Assembly: GCA_025357895.1 (NCBI GenBank)
Contig: JANYLL010000376.1
Location: 1 to 5,589 of the forward strand
From: Ignavibacteriota bacterium
Lineage (GTDB): Bacteria > Bacteroidota > Ignavibacteria > Palsa-1295
Direction: 5' to 3'
Length of the DNA: 5,589 bases
Positions 1 to 5,589 of this stretch are shown in pieces. Position numbers and translations under genes: made by a program. How positions within the stretch are numbered: the stretch's first letter is position 1; each line of letters starts with the position of its first letter. Under the pieces are notes generated by a model that worked only from the letters and a program-made list of their open reading frames with translations, was not told the DNA's origin and did not search any database.

Positions 1-2472
1 TTTCCAGTTTTTGGCAATTTGCTTATCGGAAAGAAATCTTTTATTATCTCCAGTAATTATTCCTTGATATATTACACAAAGATCTCCTAAAGATATTGTG
101 TTTATACTACTAATTCTTTTCATTATTAAATCCAATGAAGAATCACTGAGAAGTACATACCCATCTCTCAATAATACATCTTCTTTAGAAACAGTGTAAT
201 TTTGTGGATCAAAGAATTCTTTAAAATCGTTCGCAATTTTCACGTTAATAGAGGACTGTTTTCTATCTTGAATTTTCCGAAAAATAAAAATTCCATTCCC
301 TCCAATCTCCGCTTGATCGAACACTTTATACCTTAAATCGAAAATCTCTGCGGGAATACCTTCCACTAACATTAACTTTCTAAGATTAGAGAAATAATGT
401 GAAGTATTAATTAGTCCTGGAACAATATAAGAAAAATACCCTGTTTTATTTAGTAAAGAAATCGAACGTTCCGTGAAAAGTCCAAACAAATTAAGCTTAT
501 AGGTGGCAGAATTTGGAAAATGAAGTTTATAGTATTTTACAAGATTTTCTTCTTCTGATTTTTGTCTTTTGCCGAGCAATAGGCTCCTATATGGCGGATT
601 CCCCACAATAGCATCAAACCCACCTTTTCTCATTATTTCTGTGAATGACGTTTCGAAATCAAATGGCTTTATGCGCGCTTCATCAGCTTCGGAGATCGGG
701 AAAAGATCAGCAATATCATAACCGACGAGCGAATTACCACAGAGAATATTTTTCGAGAGATCGGGAAGAATTGTTTTATCGGCAACTTGCACAAGTTCGG
801 TCTGGTATGTTTCCGTCGAGCTGATGGATTCAGTTTCGAGTAATTTCAAAAAGAGCGAAAGCTGCGCAACTTCGACAGCCTGCGAATCTATATCTACTCC
901 GTAAATATTATTTTTTAAGATGTCTCGCTTTTGCGATAGTGAAAGTACCCATCTATCGCCTGCCGCTTTTTTGCATCCATCTTTCTTTGCCTGTTTGGGA
1001 TTTTTATTATACCACTCTTCGAGATATGTATTAATGACATCGAAGATAGCAATGAGGAAAGAACCACTACCGCATGCAATATCGGCGAAACGGAGTTTTG
1101 CAACTTCTTTGGGATTCAGACCTTCTTCTTTTGTGTCATTGCGAGGAGCCTTCTTCGACGAAGGAGAAGAAGGCGACGCGGCAATCCCCTGAATAGTGGC
1201 TGTCTGCTTGTCCTTCGGGGATTGCTTCGCCTTCGCTTCGCTACGGCTCGCAATGACACCTTGATCCGAGCCATCCCGAAGAACCTTCCCCACAGTATTT
1301 GCGACGATATAATCAACGATGTATTTCGGCGTATAATAAACGCCGCCGGCTTTACGGACTTCGGGTTTTACATCAACAGAAATTCCTCTGCCTTTGGGAA
1401 CAATAACTTTTCCTAAGAAGCGTTCATAAATTGAACCAAGAATTTCAACGGGAATATAATTGAGCAGATAAGGTGACTCCTTATGACTCAGGCTTTCACA
1501 AATACCCATGAACACACCATCATCGGGCGGATTGAATTCAGGACGATCAATAAAATGCGGTTTGAATACAATACCGTTATACTTCTTATTGAGTTTGACA
1601 GACCATGCAAGAAAATTTTGCCATGCAGCGCCGAGATCCAAAAATTTATCAACGATAAAATCCGGCTCGATAAGTTTATCTTCTAAGAAGCGGATGAAGA
1701 CTAATCTATCAAGGACTGCCTGAACAGAGGCTGTCAGCACTTCACCGGAAAGATCGAAGTTGGTTTTCTTAAATGCTTTTGCAAGTTCTTCGCGGTACCC
1801 GTCGAGATCAGCAAGGAAATCATCATCAGGCGGAGCTTGCTGAATATCATCACCGATAAGTTTTAATTGCTTTGCTGCGCCTTTCGCTTTTGGAAGCGAT
1901 TTCCAAAAAGCCTTTAGTTTCCCTTGTTCAACCGCTTCGCGGGAGAAATACCAATAGAAATCACCGAATGTATTTTGATCAAGAAAATCGGTGTAGGAAT
2001 ATTTTTTTATTTTTGCATATTTAATAATATGCTCGGATTTTTCGGGCTTGCGTCTGCAATCCAAGATATGAAACTCCTGAAAATCTGTGAGGATGGAAAT
2101 GGTTGTGCTTCTATTATATCCGTAGCGAACAGTTTGGAAATAATAATTTTTATCTTCAAGCCCAACTGAAGGTTTTTTTGCTTCAACGAGAAATGCAGGT
2201 CTTTGATATTCAGGTGCAAGAAAAAAAGCGTAATCAACTTTTCGGTTTGAGATGGAATCGGAATTGAATTCGATATGGACTTCTTGCTCGCGCGGATTTG
2301 TCTGCGTGATGTGATCAACATCCCATCCTAATGCTTTCCAGAATTTATCAATATAATCTTTGCGAACCTGCGATTCCTGATATTTCGAAGAACGGTAATG
2401 ATCTTTGTTCGCCTCGAATTGCTTCACCAATCCTTTTACTTCGGAAAATGCTTTTTCGAATGGGGTTATCAT
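1..2472 (-). CDS. Type IIG-like restriction-modification enzyme (nuclease + N6-adenine methyltransferase + TaqI-type specificity domain), 3' end outside window
   Basis: A single chain predicted to methylate adenine in a specific DNA site and cleave unmethylated DNA. The frame is open for 824 codons; I checked every codon and found no stop. Residues 80-99 give a PD-(D/E)xK nuclease pattern: D80, then LVEAKKP with E97 and K99, followed by the Q-x-x-RYGYN and ISILTDF pattern seen in HsdR_N-type domains. The methyltransferase has YYTP at 379-382, motif I DIACGSGSF at 464-472, GVDID at 525-529 and the catalytic NPPY at 625-628, typical of amino-methyltransferases making N6-methyladenine. GIITGDNK at 804-811 resembles the start of a TaqI C-terminal recognition domain. 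Family members are often near 1000 residues, so perhaps 150-250 are missing beyond the window edge. ATG 2472 is the only start codon near the N-terminus; no Shine-Dalgarno is suitably placed. A palindromic repeat adds about 43 residues (405-447). It follows dnaA but is separated by a terminator. BREX PglX is less likely because of the N-terminal nuclease. Confidence 0.9.
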   Translation of the reverse strand, partial: MITPFEKAFSEVKGLVKQFEANKDHYRSSKYQESQVRKDYIDKFWKALGWDVDHITQTNPREQEVHIEFNSDSISNRKVDYAFFLAPEYQRPAFLVEAKKPSVGLEDKNYYFQTVRYGYNRSTTISILTDFQEFHILDCRRKPEKSEHIIKYAKIKKYSYTDFLDQNTFGDFYWYFSREAVEQGKLKAFWKSLPKAKGAAKQLKLIGDDIQQAPPDDDFLADLDGYREELAKAFKKTNFDLSGEVLTASVQAVLDRLVFIRFLEDKLIEPDFIVDKFLDLGAAWQNFLAWSVKLNKKYNGIVFKPHFIDRPEFNPPDDGVFMGICESLSHKESPYLLNYIPVEILGSIYERFLGKVIVPKGRGISVDVKPEVRKAGGVYYTPKYIVDYIVANTVGKVLRDGSDQGVIASRSEAKAKQSPKDKQTATIQGIAASPSSPSSKKAPRNDTKEEGLNPKEVAKLRFADIACGSGSFLIAIFDVINTYLEEWYNKNPKQAKKDGCKKAAGDRWVLSLSQKRDILKNNIYGVDIDSQAVEVAQLSLFLKLLETESISSTETYQTELVQVADKTILPDLSKNILCGNSLVGYDIADLFPISEADEARIKPFDFETSFTEIMRKGGFDAIVGNPPYRSLLLGKRQKSEEENLVKYYKLHFPNSATYKLNLFGLFTERSISLLNKTGYFSYIVPGLINTSHYFSNLRKLMLVEGIPAEIFDLRYKVFDQAEIGGNGIFIFRKIQDRKQSSINVKIANDFKEFFDPQNYTVSKEDVLLRDGYVLLSDSSLDLIMKRISSINTISLGDLCVIYQGIITGDNKRFLSDKQIAKNWK
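1133..1259. repeat. Palindromic interspersed repeat inserted in frame in the methyltransferase gene
   Basis: The element is bounded by a perfect 13-bp inverted repeat: GTGTCATTGCGAG at 1133-1145 and its reverse complement at 1247-1259. A second perfect 9-bp pair lies inside (GCAATCCCC at 1181-1189 with GGGGATTGC at 1217-1225, 27-nt loop). The left side also holds an 8-bp hairpin (1149-1156 with 1166-1173). GC content is about 59% by eye against about 40% in flanking coding DNA. The minus strand reads through without a stop, giving residues 405-447, rich in Ser, Lys, Ala and Pro and unlike the rest of the enzyme. Sequences of the TGTCATTGCGAG...CTCGCAATGACA kind are known to me as dispersed repeats in several bacterial groups, and the in-frame placement recalls Rickettsia palindromic elements. 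Copy number in this genome is not visible here. Confidence 0.85.
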
Positions 2473-2477
2473 GGTTG

Positions 2478-2485
2478 CAAAGATA
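2478..2485 (-). promoter_or_regulatory. Candidate Bacteroidota-type -7 promoter element for the restriction-modification gene
   Basis: On the minus strand the sequence TATCTTTG matches the Bacteroidota housekeeping -7 consensus TAnnTTTG exactly and ends five bases before the ATG at 2472. The expected upstream TTTG-like element is weak: only TTTA lies upstream, with about 14 bases between. If active, the transcript would start at or very near the ATG, so the mRNA would be leaderless or nearly so. The site lies downstream of the dnaA terminator, which fits a separate promoter. One 8-base degenerate match can occur by chance. Confidence 0.4.
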
Positions 2486-2524
2486 CGAACCTTCTCACCT
2501 AAATATCTTTTAAACTTTAGAAAT

Positions 2525-2553
2525 AAAAAAAAAGACGGACTTTCGTCCGCCCT
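2525..2553 (-). terminator. Rho-independent terminator downstream of dnaA
   Basis: On the minus strand a stem CGGAC / GTCCG closes a GAAA tetraloop, extends outward by G-U, G-C, G-U and A-U pairs, and runs into nine consecutive T residues (2525-2533). It lies about 60 bases past the dnaA stop codon and only about 50 bases before the next gene. In the plus direction the stem is not followed by a T tract, so it acts for minus-strand transcription only. Confidence 0.85.
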
Positions 2554-2611
2554 ACCAATCATTTAAGTCAAACAATGGCTACGTTACATGGGAATCCTTC
2601 ATCATAAACTT

Positions 2612-4231
2612 TTATTGCATCAGCTCCAACTGGCGTTTTAATTCATTTACGCGGTGAGCGAATGCCGGATCGTGGCGCATATCGTCAACGATCGTCTGCT
2701 GTGCATGGATAACAGTTGAGTGATCTCTGCCGCCGAAATGCAAGCCGATCATATTCAGTGTGCTTGCCGTCAGTTCTTTGCAGAGATACATTGCAACTTG
2801 GCGTGCCTGGACAATCTCCTGCTTGCGTGTTTTATCACGCAGAAGCTGCTCTTCAACACTGAAAAATTTTGCCGTGTACTTTTGGATCGTCTCTACCGAT
2901 AGCACCGGAGCAGAACGCCTTGCAACTTTGCGCAAAACTTCACGCGCAAGCTCGACGCTCGGTTCCTTGCCTTCGAGCGAGATCGTGGCTTCAAGCGAGA
3001 TCAGGCAGCCTTCAAGTTCGCGGATATTCGTCGTCACATTTGATGCAATAAATTCCAGCACTTCATCGGAAATATCGAAGCCGTCGCGGATTGCCTTATG
3101 ACGCAATATCGCAATGCGCATCTCCAGATCTGGTGCGCCGATATCGGCAGTCAGTCCCCATTGCAGACGATTAAGTAGGCGGTCGTCAATATCTTTTAAT
3201 TCTTTCGGCGGACGGTAGCAGGTTAGGATGATCTGCTTGCCGTTCTCGCGAAGTTCATTGAATGTATGGAAAAAGGAATCCTGCGTACGCTCTTTGCCGG
3301 CGAAAAATTGCACATCGTCAATGATGAGCATATCGATCGAGCGGTAAAGATTATTGAAATCATTGATCTTATCGGTCTGCACTGCGTCAACGAATTCCTT
3401 TGTGAAGCGCTCGCTCGAAGTATAAAGCACGCGAAGCTCAGGAAATTTTTCGAGAGAATAATTACCAATAGCCTGAATGAGATGCGTCTTCCCTAATCCG
3501 ACATTTCCGTAAATCACAAGCGGATTATATCGTGTGCCGCCGGGATTATTTGCAACAGCCATCGAAGCAGCAAATGCAAGTTTATTCGCCTCGCCGCGAA
3601 TGAAGGTATCAAATTCGTAGCCCGGATTAATATTCGGATCGACAGGCGGCTTCGGAGCAAGATTCGGATTTTTGATTCCGGAGCGATTATCCCGAAGCTG
3701 GGCAGCAGAAACATTCATCCTATTGGCAGGTGGTGCCGGCACTTCAGATGCAACAGGGGTTGGCGCAGGTTGGGCAGCAGGAACCTGAGGGATATAGACA
3801 GCGGGTTCAAGGAGCGTCTCAACACCTTCAACTTCAGCCGCATGTTCGAAGGCAAAACCTGCCTGCGGTCCTAAAAGCTCGATCAGTGCAGATTCGATCA
3901 GCTGCTGGTAATGCTGCAGGATCCATTCGGAGATAAATCCGCTCGGTGCCAGGAGCCTTAATGTAGTGCCTTCAAGGGATTTAGGGACAAGCGGTTCGAA
4001 CCACGTCGTATAACTTTGTGGTGATATAGCAGCCTTGATCTTCTCAAGGCTGAGCTGCCAGATCGCCACTGCCGCTGACCTTAAGTCATCTGTCGGCATC
4101 TGGCTGGCTTTTTCAGTTTCATGATCCGGGAATGTTCCTCCGGTTGCTAATGACATTTCAAAAATTTGTTCCTGCAAAGTAGCCGATGACGGTTTCCCTT
4201 GCTTACGTTCTTGTTCTATTAACACGCTCAC
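2612..4231 (-). CDS. dnaA: Chromosomal replication initiator protein DnaA
   Basis: DnaA binds 9-bp boxes at oriC, oligomerises with ATP, opens the duplex and helps load the replicative helicase; it often also controls its own gene. All domains are visible. Domain I is at about 55-125 (IWQLSLEKI, SPQSYTTWFEPL). A Pro/Ala-rich linker II spans about 145-200. The AAA+ domain III has Walker A GNVGLGKT (242-249), Walker B LIIDD (302-306), sensor 1 at 337-340, an arginine-finger position R355 in box VII, and sensor 2 NIRELEG (402-408). Domain IV carries the box-binding signature GGRDHSTVIHA (500-510). Sensor 1 reads TCYRPP, where most DnaA proteins have TSDRPP or SSDRPP. The 539-codon frame starts at GTG 4231, which places the first conserved Trp at 58, an unusually long lead. 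ATG 4156 or ATG 4099 (Met45, Trp at position 14) would give a more ordinary N-terminus, and no start has a clear Shine-Dalgarno. Identity is secure; the start is not. Confidence 0.97.
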   Translation of the reverse strand: MSVLIEQERKQGKPSSATLQEQIFEMSLATGGTFPDHETEKASQMPTDDLRSAAVAIWQLSLEKIKAAISPQSYTTWFEPLVPKSLEGTTLRLLAPSGFISEWILQHYQQLIESALIELLGPQAGFAFEHAAEVEGVETLLEPAVYIPQVPAAQPAPTPVASEVPAPPANRMNVSAAQLRDNRSGIKNPNLAPKPPVDPNINPGYEFDTFIRGEANKLAFAASMAVANNPGGTRYNPLVIYGNVGLGKTHLIQAIGNYSLEKFPELRVLYTSSERFTKEFVDAVQTDKINDFNNLYRSIDMLIIDDVQFFAGKERTQDSFFHTFNELRENGKQIILTCYRPPKELKDIDDRLLNRLQWGLTADIGAPDLEMRIAILRHKAIRDGFDISDEVLEFIASNVTTNIRELEGCLISLEATISLEGKEPSVELAREVLRKVARRSAPVLSVETIQKYTAKFFSVEEQLLRDKTRKQEIVQARQVAMYLCKELTASTLNMIGLHFGGRDHSTVIHAQQTIVDDMRHDPAFAHRVNELKRQLELMQ

Positions 4232-4237
4232 AGTTTT

Positions 4238-4246
4238 GGTGTAAAA
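4238..4246 (-). promoter_or_regulatory. Weak DnaA box-like site next to the dnaA GTG
   Basis: On the minus strand TTTTACACC matches TT(A/T)TNCACA except for the last base. It lies only a few bases upstream of the GTG at 4231, where bound DnaA could hinder transcription, or within the leader if a downstream start is used. Chance is a fair alternative. Confidence 0.25.
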
Positions 4247-4385
4247 AGAAAATTTATGATAAGAGTTTCACTTAAAAAATGCTACACGGCTGATAACGAA
4301 AAGCAAAACGAGAATTGCACAAGATCAGGGAAAATTGGGAATGTTCATCTACCTAATATTACAATTACGTATGACACGGAAAAGT

Positions 4386-4394
4386 AATTCACAC
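4386..4394 (+). promoter_or_regulatory. Weak DnaA box-like site
   Basis: TAATTCACA differs from TT(A/T)TNCACA at one position and lies in the same orientation about 40 bases from the perfect box. A one-mismatch 9-mer is expected fairly often in AT-rich DNA, so this counts only because of its neighbour. Confidence 0.35.
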
Positions 4395-4426
4395 TTCAAA
4401 GCCTTAGTAGAAATGGAAAGCAAAAG

Positions 4427-4435
4427 TTATCCACA
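4427..4435 (+). promoter_or_regulatory. DnaA box, perfect consensus
   Basis: TTATCCACA matches the high-affinity DnaA box exactly. It sits in the non-coding gap about 200 bases upstream of the dnaA start, where DnaA could repress its own transcription or begin assembly at an origin. The position may be off by one base. Confidence 0.7.
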
Positions 4436-4528
4436 TTCGACTCACATACATACATAACATTCCTTACTTACTATAATACGAATTTTTTTTTAACTGCGCA
4501 CGAAAAGTAAAATTTTTTTCCAAATTCT

Positions 4529-4544
4529 GCTCCTCGTAATGACA
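4529..4544 (-). repeat. Terminal fragment of the same palindromic repeat family
   Basis: The minus strand reads TGTCATTACGAGGAGC, which matches bases 1135-1150 of the element inside the restriction-modification gene (TGTCATTGCGAGGAGC) at 15 of 16 positions, except that the latter continues with C and this copy continues with unrelated AT-rich sequence. It begins three bases past the anmK stop. No opposing arm is present nearby, so it looks like a decayed or truncated copy. Confidence 0.6.
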
Positions 4545-4547
4545 AAT

Positions 4548-5589
4548 TTATCCCTTACTCAATGATCCTAAAATAATTTTTCTCGACGCTCCCGTTGTTT
4601 TCGGAAGGTGAATGAACTCATCATCTAAAAACGCTTTTGCAAAATATGCAAACGCCAATGCTTCTTTTGCTTGCGACGGAATTCCGATCTCGTCCGAGAC
4701 TCTGAATTCCATTTTCGGAAGAAGCTCTTGGATCCGTTTGCAAAGAAAACTATTTTTCACTCCGCCGCCGCTTGCTATTATTTCTGTGGGATAATTTTGC
4801 AAAATATCTTTCGGCAAATAATCAATTGCCTGGGCTATCGAAAGCGCGGTCATTTCAGTCGCAGTTTTAATAGCATCTTCCGCCAAAAGTGTCTTATTTT
4901 CTATTGCTGTTTTAAACTCATTTAGCATTATTGCACCGAATAACTCCCTGCCGGTTGATTTCGGCGGCAACTGCTTAAAATATTGATTTGAAAGGAGTTG
5001 ATTCAATAACTCCTCATCTGTAATACCTCTTTTAGCAATCTTGCCATCGTCATCGTAAGCTTTTCCGAAATATTCGGCAGCGAGAGAATCAATGATCATA
5101 TTCCCCGGTCCCGTATCAAATGCCATAACGCTCTCTTCATTGCCTCCGGCAGGAAGAAAAGTAATGTTTGCAATACCTCCGATATTCAAAAGAATACGAT
5201 TGCGATCATTGCTCGCCAAGAAACAGAAATCGAACATAGGAATAAGCGGTGCACCTTCACCGCGAAGAGCAATATCGCCGCTGCGGAAATCGCTGATGAC
5301 ATCGATTCCGAGCCTGGCAGCTAAAGCAGCACCTGATCCAAGTTGGAATGTTGCTCCGGTGGGCGGAAGGGAAGTCGCAATTTTTTCAGGTTTTGGCAAA
5401 TGCCGTATTGTTTGTCCATGCAAGCCGATAGCACGAATATCTTTCGACGAAAGTTTTGCTTTTTCTAAAGCTTGGTTTACGGCTTTGGCATATTCTCCGG
5501 CAAGAACAAAATGCGAACGAACGAAAAGATCGATATTCATCTCCTTGTTCGTTGCAAGATCAATTAATATTTTTCGAAGCTGCGGATCA
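4548..5589 (-). CDS. anmK: Anhydro-N-acetylmuramic acid kinase, 5' end outside window
   Basis: AnmK hydrolyses the 1,6-anhydro bond of anhydro-MurNAc and phosphorylates it with ATP to MurNAc-6-phosphate, a cytosolic step in peptidoglycan recycling (usually followed by MurQ). The frame stays open to the window edge, giving 346 residues; counting from the first whole codon at 5588, motifs are GLHGQT (55-60), a DFRSGDIALRGEGAPL block (100-115), LLNIGGIAN (133-141), DTGPGN with the family's catalytic Asp (158-163), KSTGRE (210-215), SGGG (273-276), EALAFA (309-314) and TTGAS (331-335). Compared with the 369-residue E. coli protein, about 40 N-terminal residues with the GTSxDG phosphate-binding motif lie outside. 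The ATG at 5540 is internal: the 16 codons before it align with the family. It is upstream of dnaA in the same direction, separated by a 316-bp gap, so co-transcription is uncertain. No clear terminator follows it. Confidence 0.95.
   Translation of the reverse strand, partial: DPQLRKILIDLATNKEMNIDLFVRSHFVLAGEYAKAVNQALEKAKLSSKDIRAIGLHGQTIRHLPKPEKIATSLPPTGATFQLGSGAALAARLGIDVISDFRSGDIALRGEGAPLIPMFDFCFLASNDRNRILLNIGGIANITFLPAGGNEESVMAFDTGPGNMIIDSLAAEYFGKAYDDDGKIAKRGITDEELLNQLLSNQYFKQLPPKSTGRELFGAIMLNEFKTAIENKTLLAEDAIKTATEMTALSIAQAIDYLPKDILQNYPTEIIASGGGVKNSFLCKRIQELLPKMEFRVSDEIGIPSQAKEALAFAYFAKAFLDDEFIHLPKTTGASRKIILGSLSKG

Larger units (their letters stand above)
4232..4547. other. AT-rich dnaA-anmK intergenic region, candidate origin of replication or dnaA control region
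   Basis: This 316-bp gap contains no coding frame I can support. It has one perfect DnaA box, two weak box-like sites, a CATA tetranucleotide repeated three times (about 4445-4456) and two A/T tracts (about 4481-4492 and 4511-4519) that could serve as a duplex-unwinding element. The dnaA promoter must lie here, since the gap separates anmK from dnaA, but I found no exact TAnnTTTG match on the minus strand. Origins often lie beside dnaA, although a single strong box is few for an oriC; autoregulation of dnaA is a simpler reading. Confidence 0.4.

Noticed and set aside
1133..1259. CRISPR repeat or transposon terminal repeats
   Set aside because: There is no repeated unit with spacers and no transposase; the structure is a single small palindromic element.
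1..2472. BREX PglX or type I HsdM identity
   Set aside because: An N-terminal PD-(D/E)xK nuclease is fused to the methyltransferase, and a TaqI-type specificity segment follows; no other BREX or Hsd genes are in view.
915..2513. Many short frames on both strands across the restriction-modification gene, which at first make it look like a broken gene
   Set aside because: Reading the minus strand from ATG 2472 gives one frame with no stop to the window edge, with ordered catalytic motifs; the short frames are shadows.
4313..4321. AATTGCACA as a DnaA box
   Set aside because: It has two mismatches to the consensus, which is expected by chance in AT-rich DNA.
4445..4456. CATA repeats as origin iterons or a phase-variable tract
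   Set aside because: Three copies of a 4-mer are too few, and the tract is outside any coding frame.
4468..4475. TATAAT on the plus strand as a promoter
   Set aside because: No -35 partner was seen and it would point antisense into anmK with no gene to serve; AT-rich DNA yields such matches readily.
5538..5540. ATG as the start of anmK (330 residues)
   Set aside because: The frame remains open for 16 further codons to the window edge and those residues fit AnmK; the GTSxDG N-terminus would otherwise be missing.

Overview
All recognisable genes in this window lie on the minus strand. Read in the direction of transcription (high to low coordinates) the order is anmK (5' end outside the window), a 316-bp intergenic gap, dnaA, a short gap with a terminator, and a large restriction-modification gene whose 3' end is outside the window. 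The DnaA sequence, the lack of convincing Shine-Dalgarno sites and an exact TAnnTTTG promoter motif suggest a member of the Bacteroidota or a relative such as Ignavibacteria or Kapabacteria. That placement is an inference and is not proven by this window.

Region 1-2472 is one uninterrupted 824-codon reading frame, open at the window edge. It encodes a single-chain type IIG-like enzyme with an N-terminal PD-(D/E)xK nuclease (D80, E97, K99), an N6-adenine methyltransferase core (YYTP, DIACGSGSF, NPPY) and the start of a TaqI-type target-recognition domain. Two things stand out. A GC-rich 127-bp palindromic element (1133-1259) sits in frame inside the methyltransferase domain and is read as about 43 extra residues. 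Also, base composition and arginine codon use change sharply just after the NPPY motif, where the specificity part begins.

Region 2473-2611 holds a strong rho-independent terminator for dnaA and, next to the restriction-modification ATG, a Bacteroidota-type -7 promoter element. The enzyme therefore seems to be transcribed separately from dnaA.

Region 2612-4231 is a complete dnaA (539 codons from a GTG; the true start may be an internal ATG). It has all four DnaA domains but an unusual sensor 1 sequence (TCYRPP).

Region 4232-4547 is an AT-rich non-coding gap with one perfect DnaA box (TTATCCACA), two weak box-like sites and A/T tracts. It is a modest oriC or dnaA autoregulation candidate. 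At its anmK-proximal end is a 16-bp piece that matches the terminus of the palindromic element in the restriction-modification gene with one mismatch, so the window holds two members of one dispersed repeat family. Region 4548-5589 is the greater part of anmK, anhydro-N-acetylmuramic acid kinase, a cell-wall recycling enzyme.
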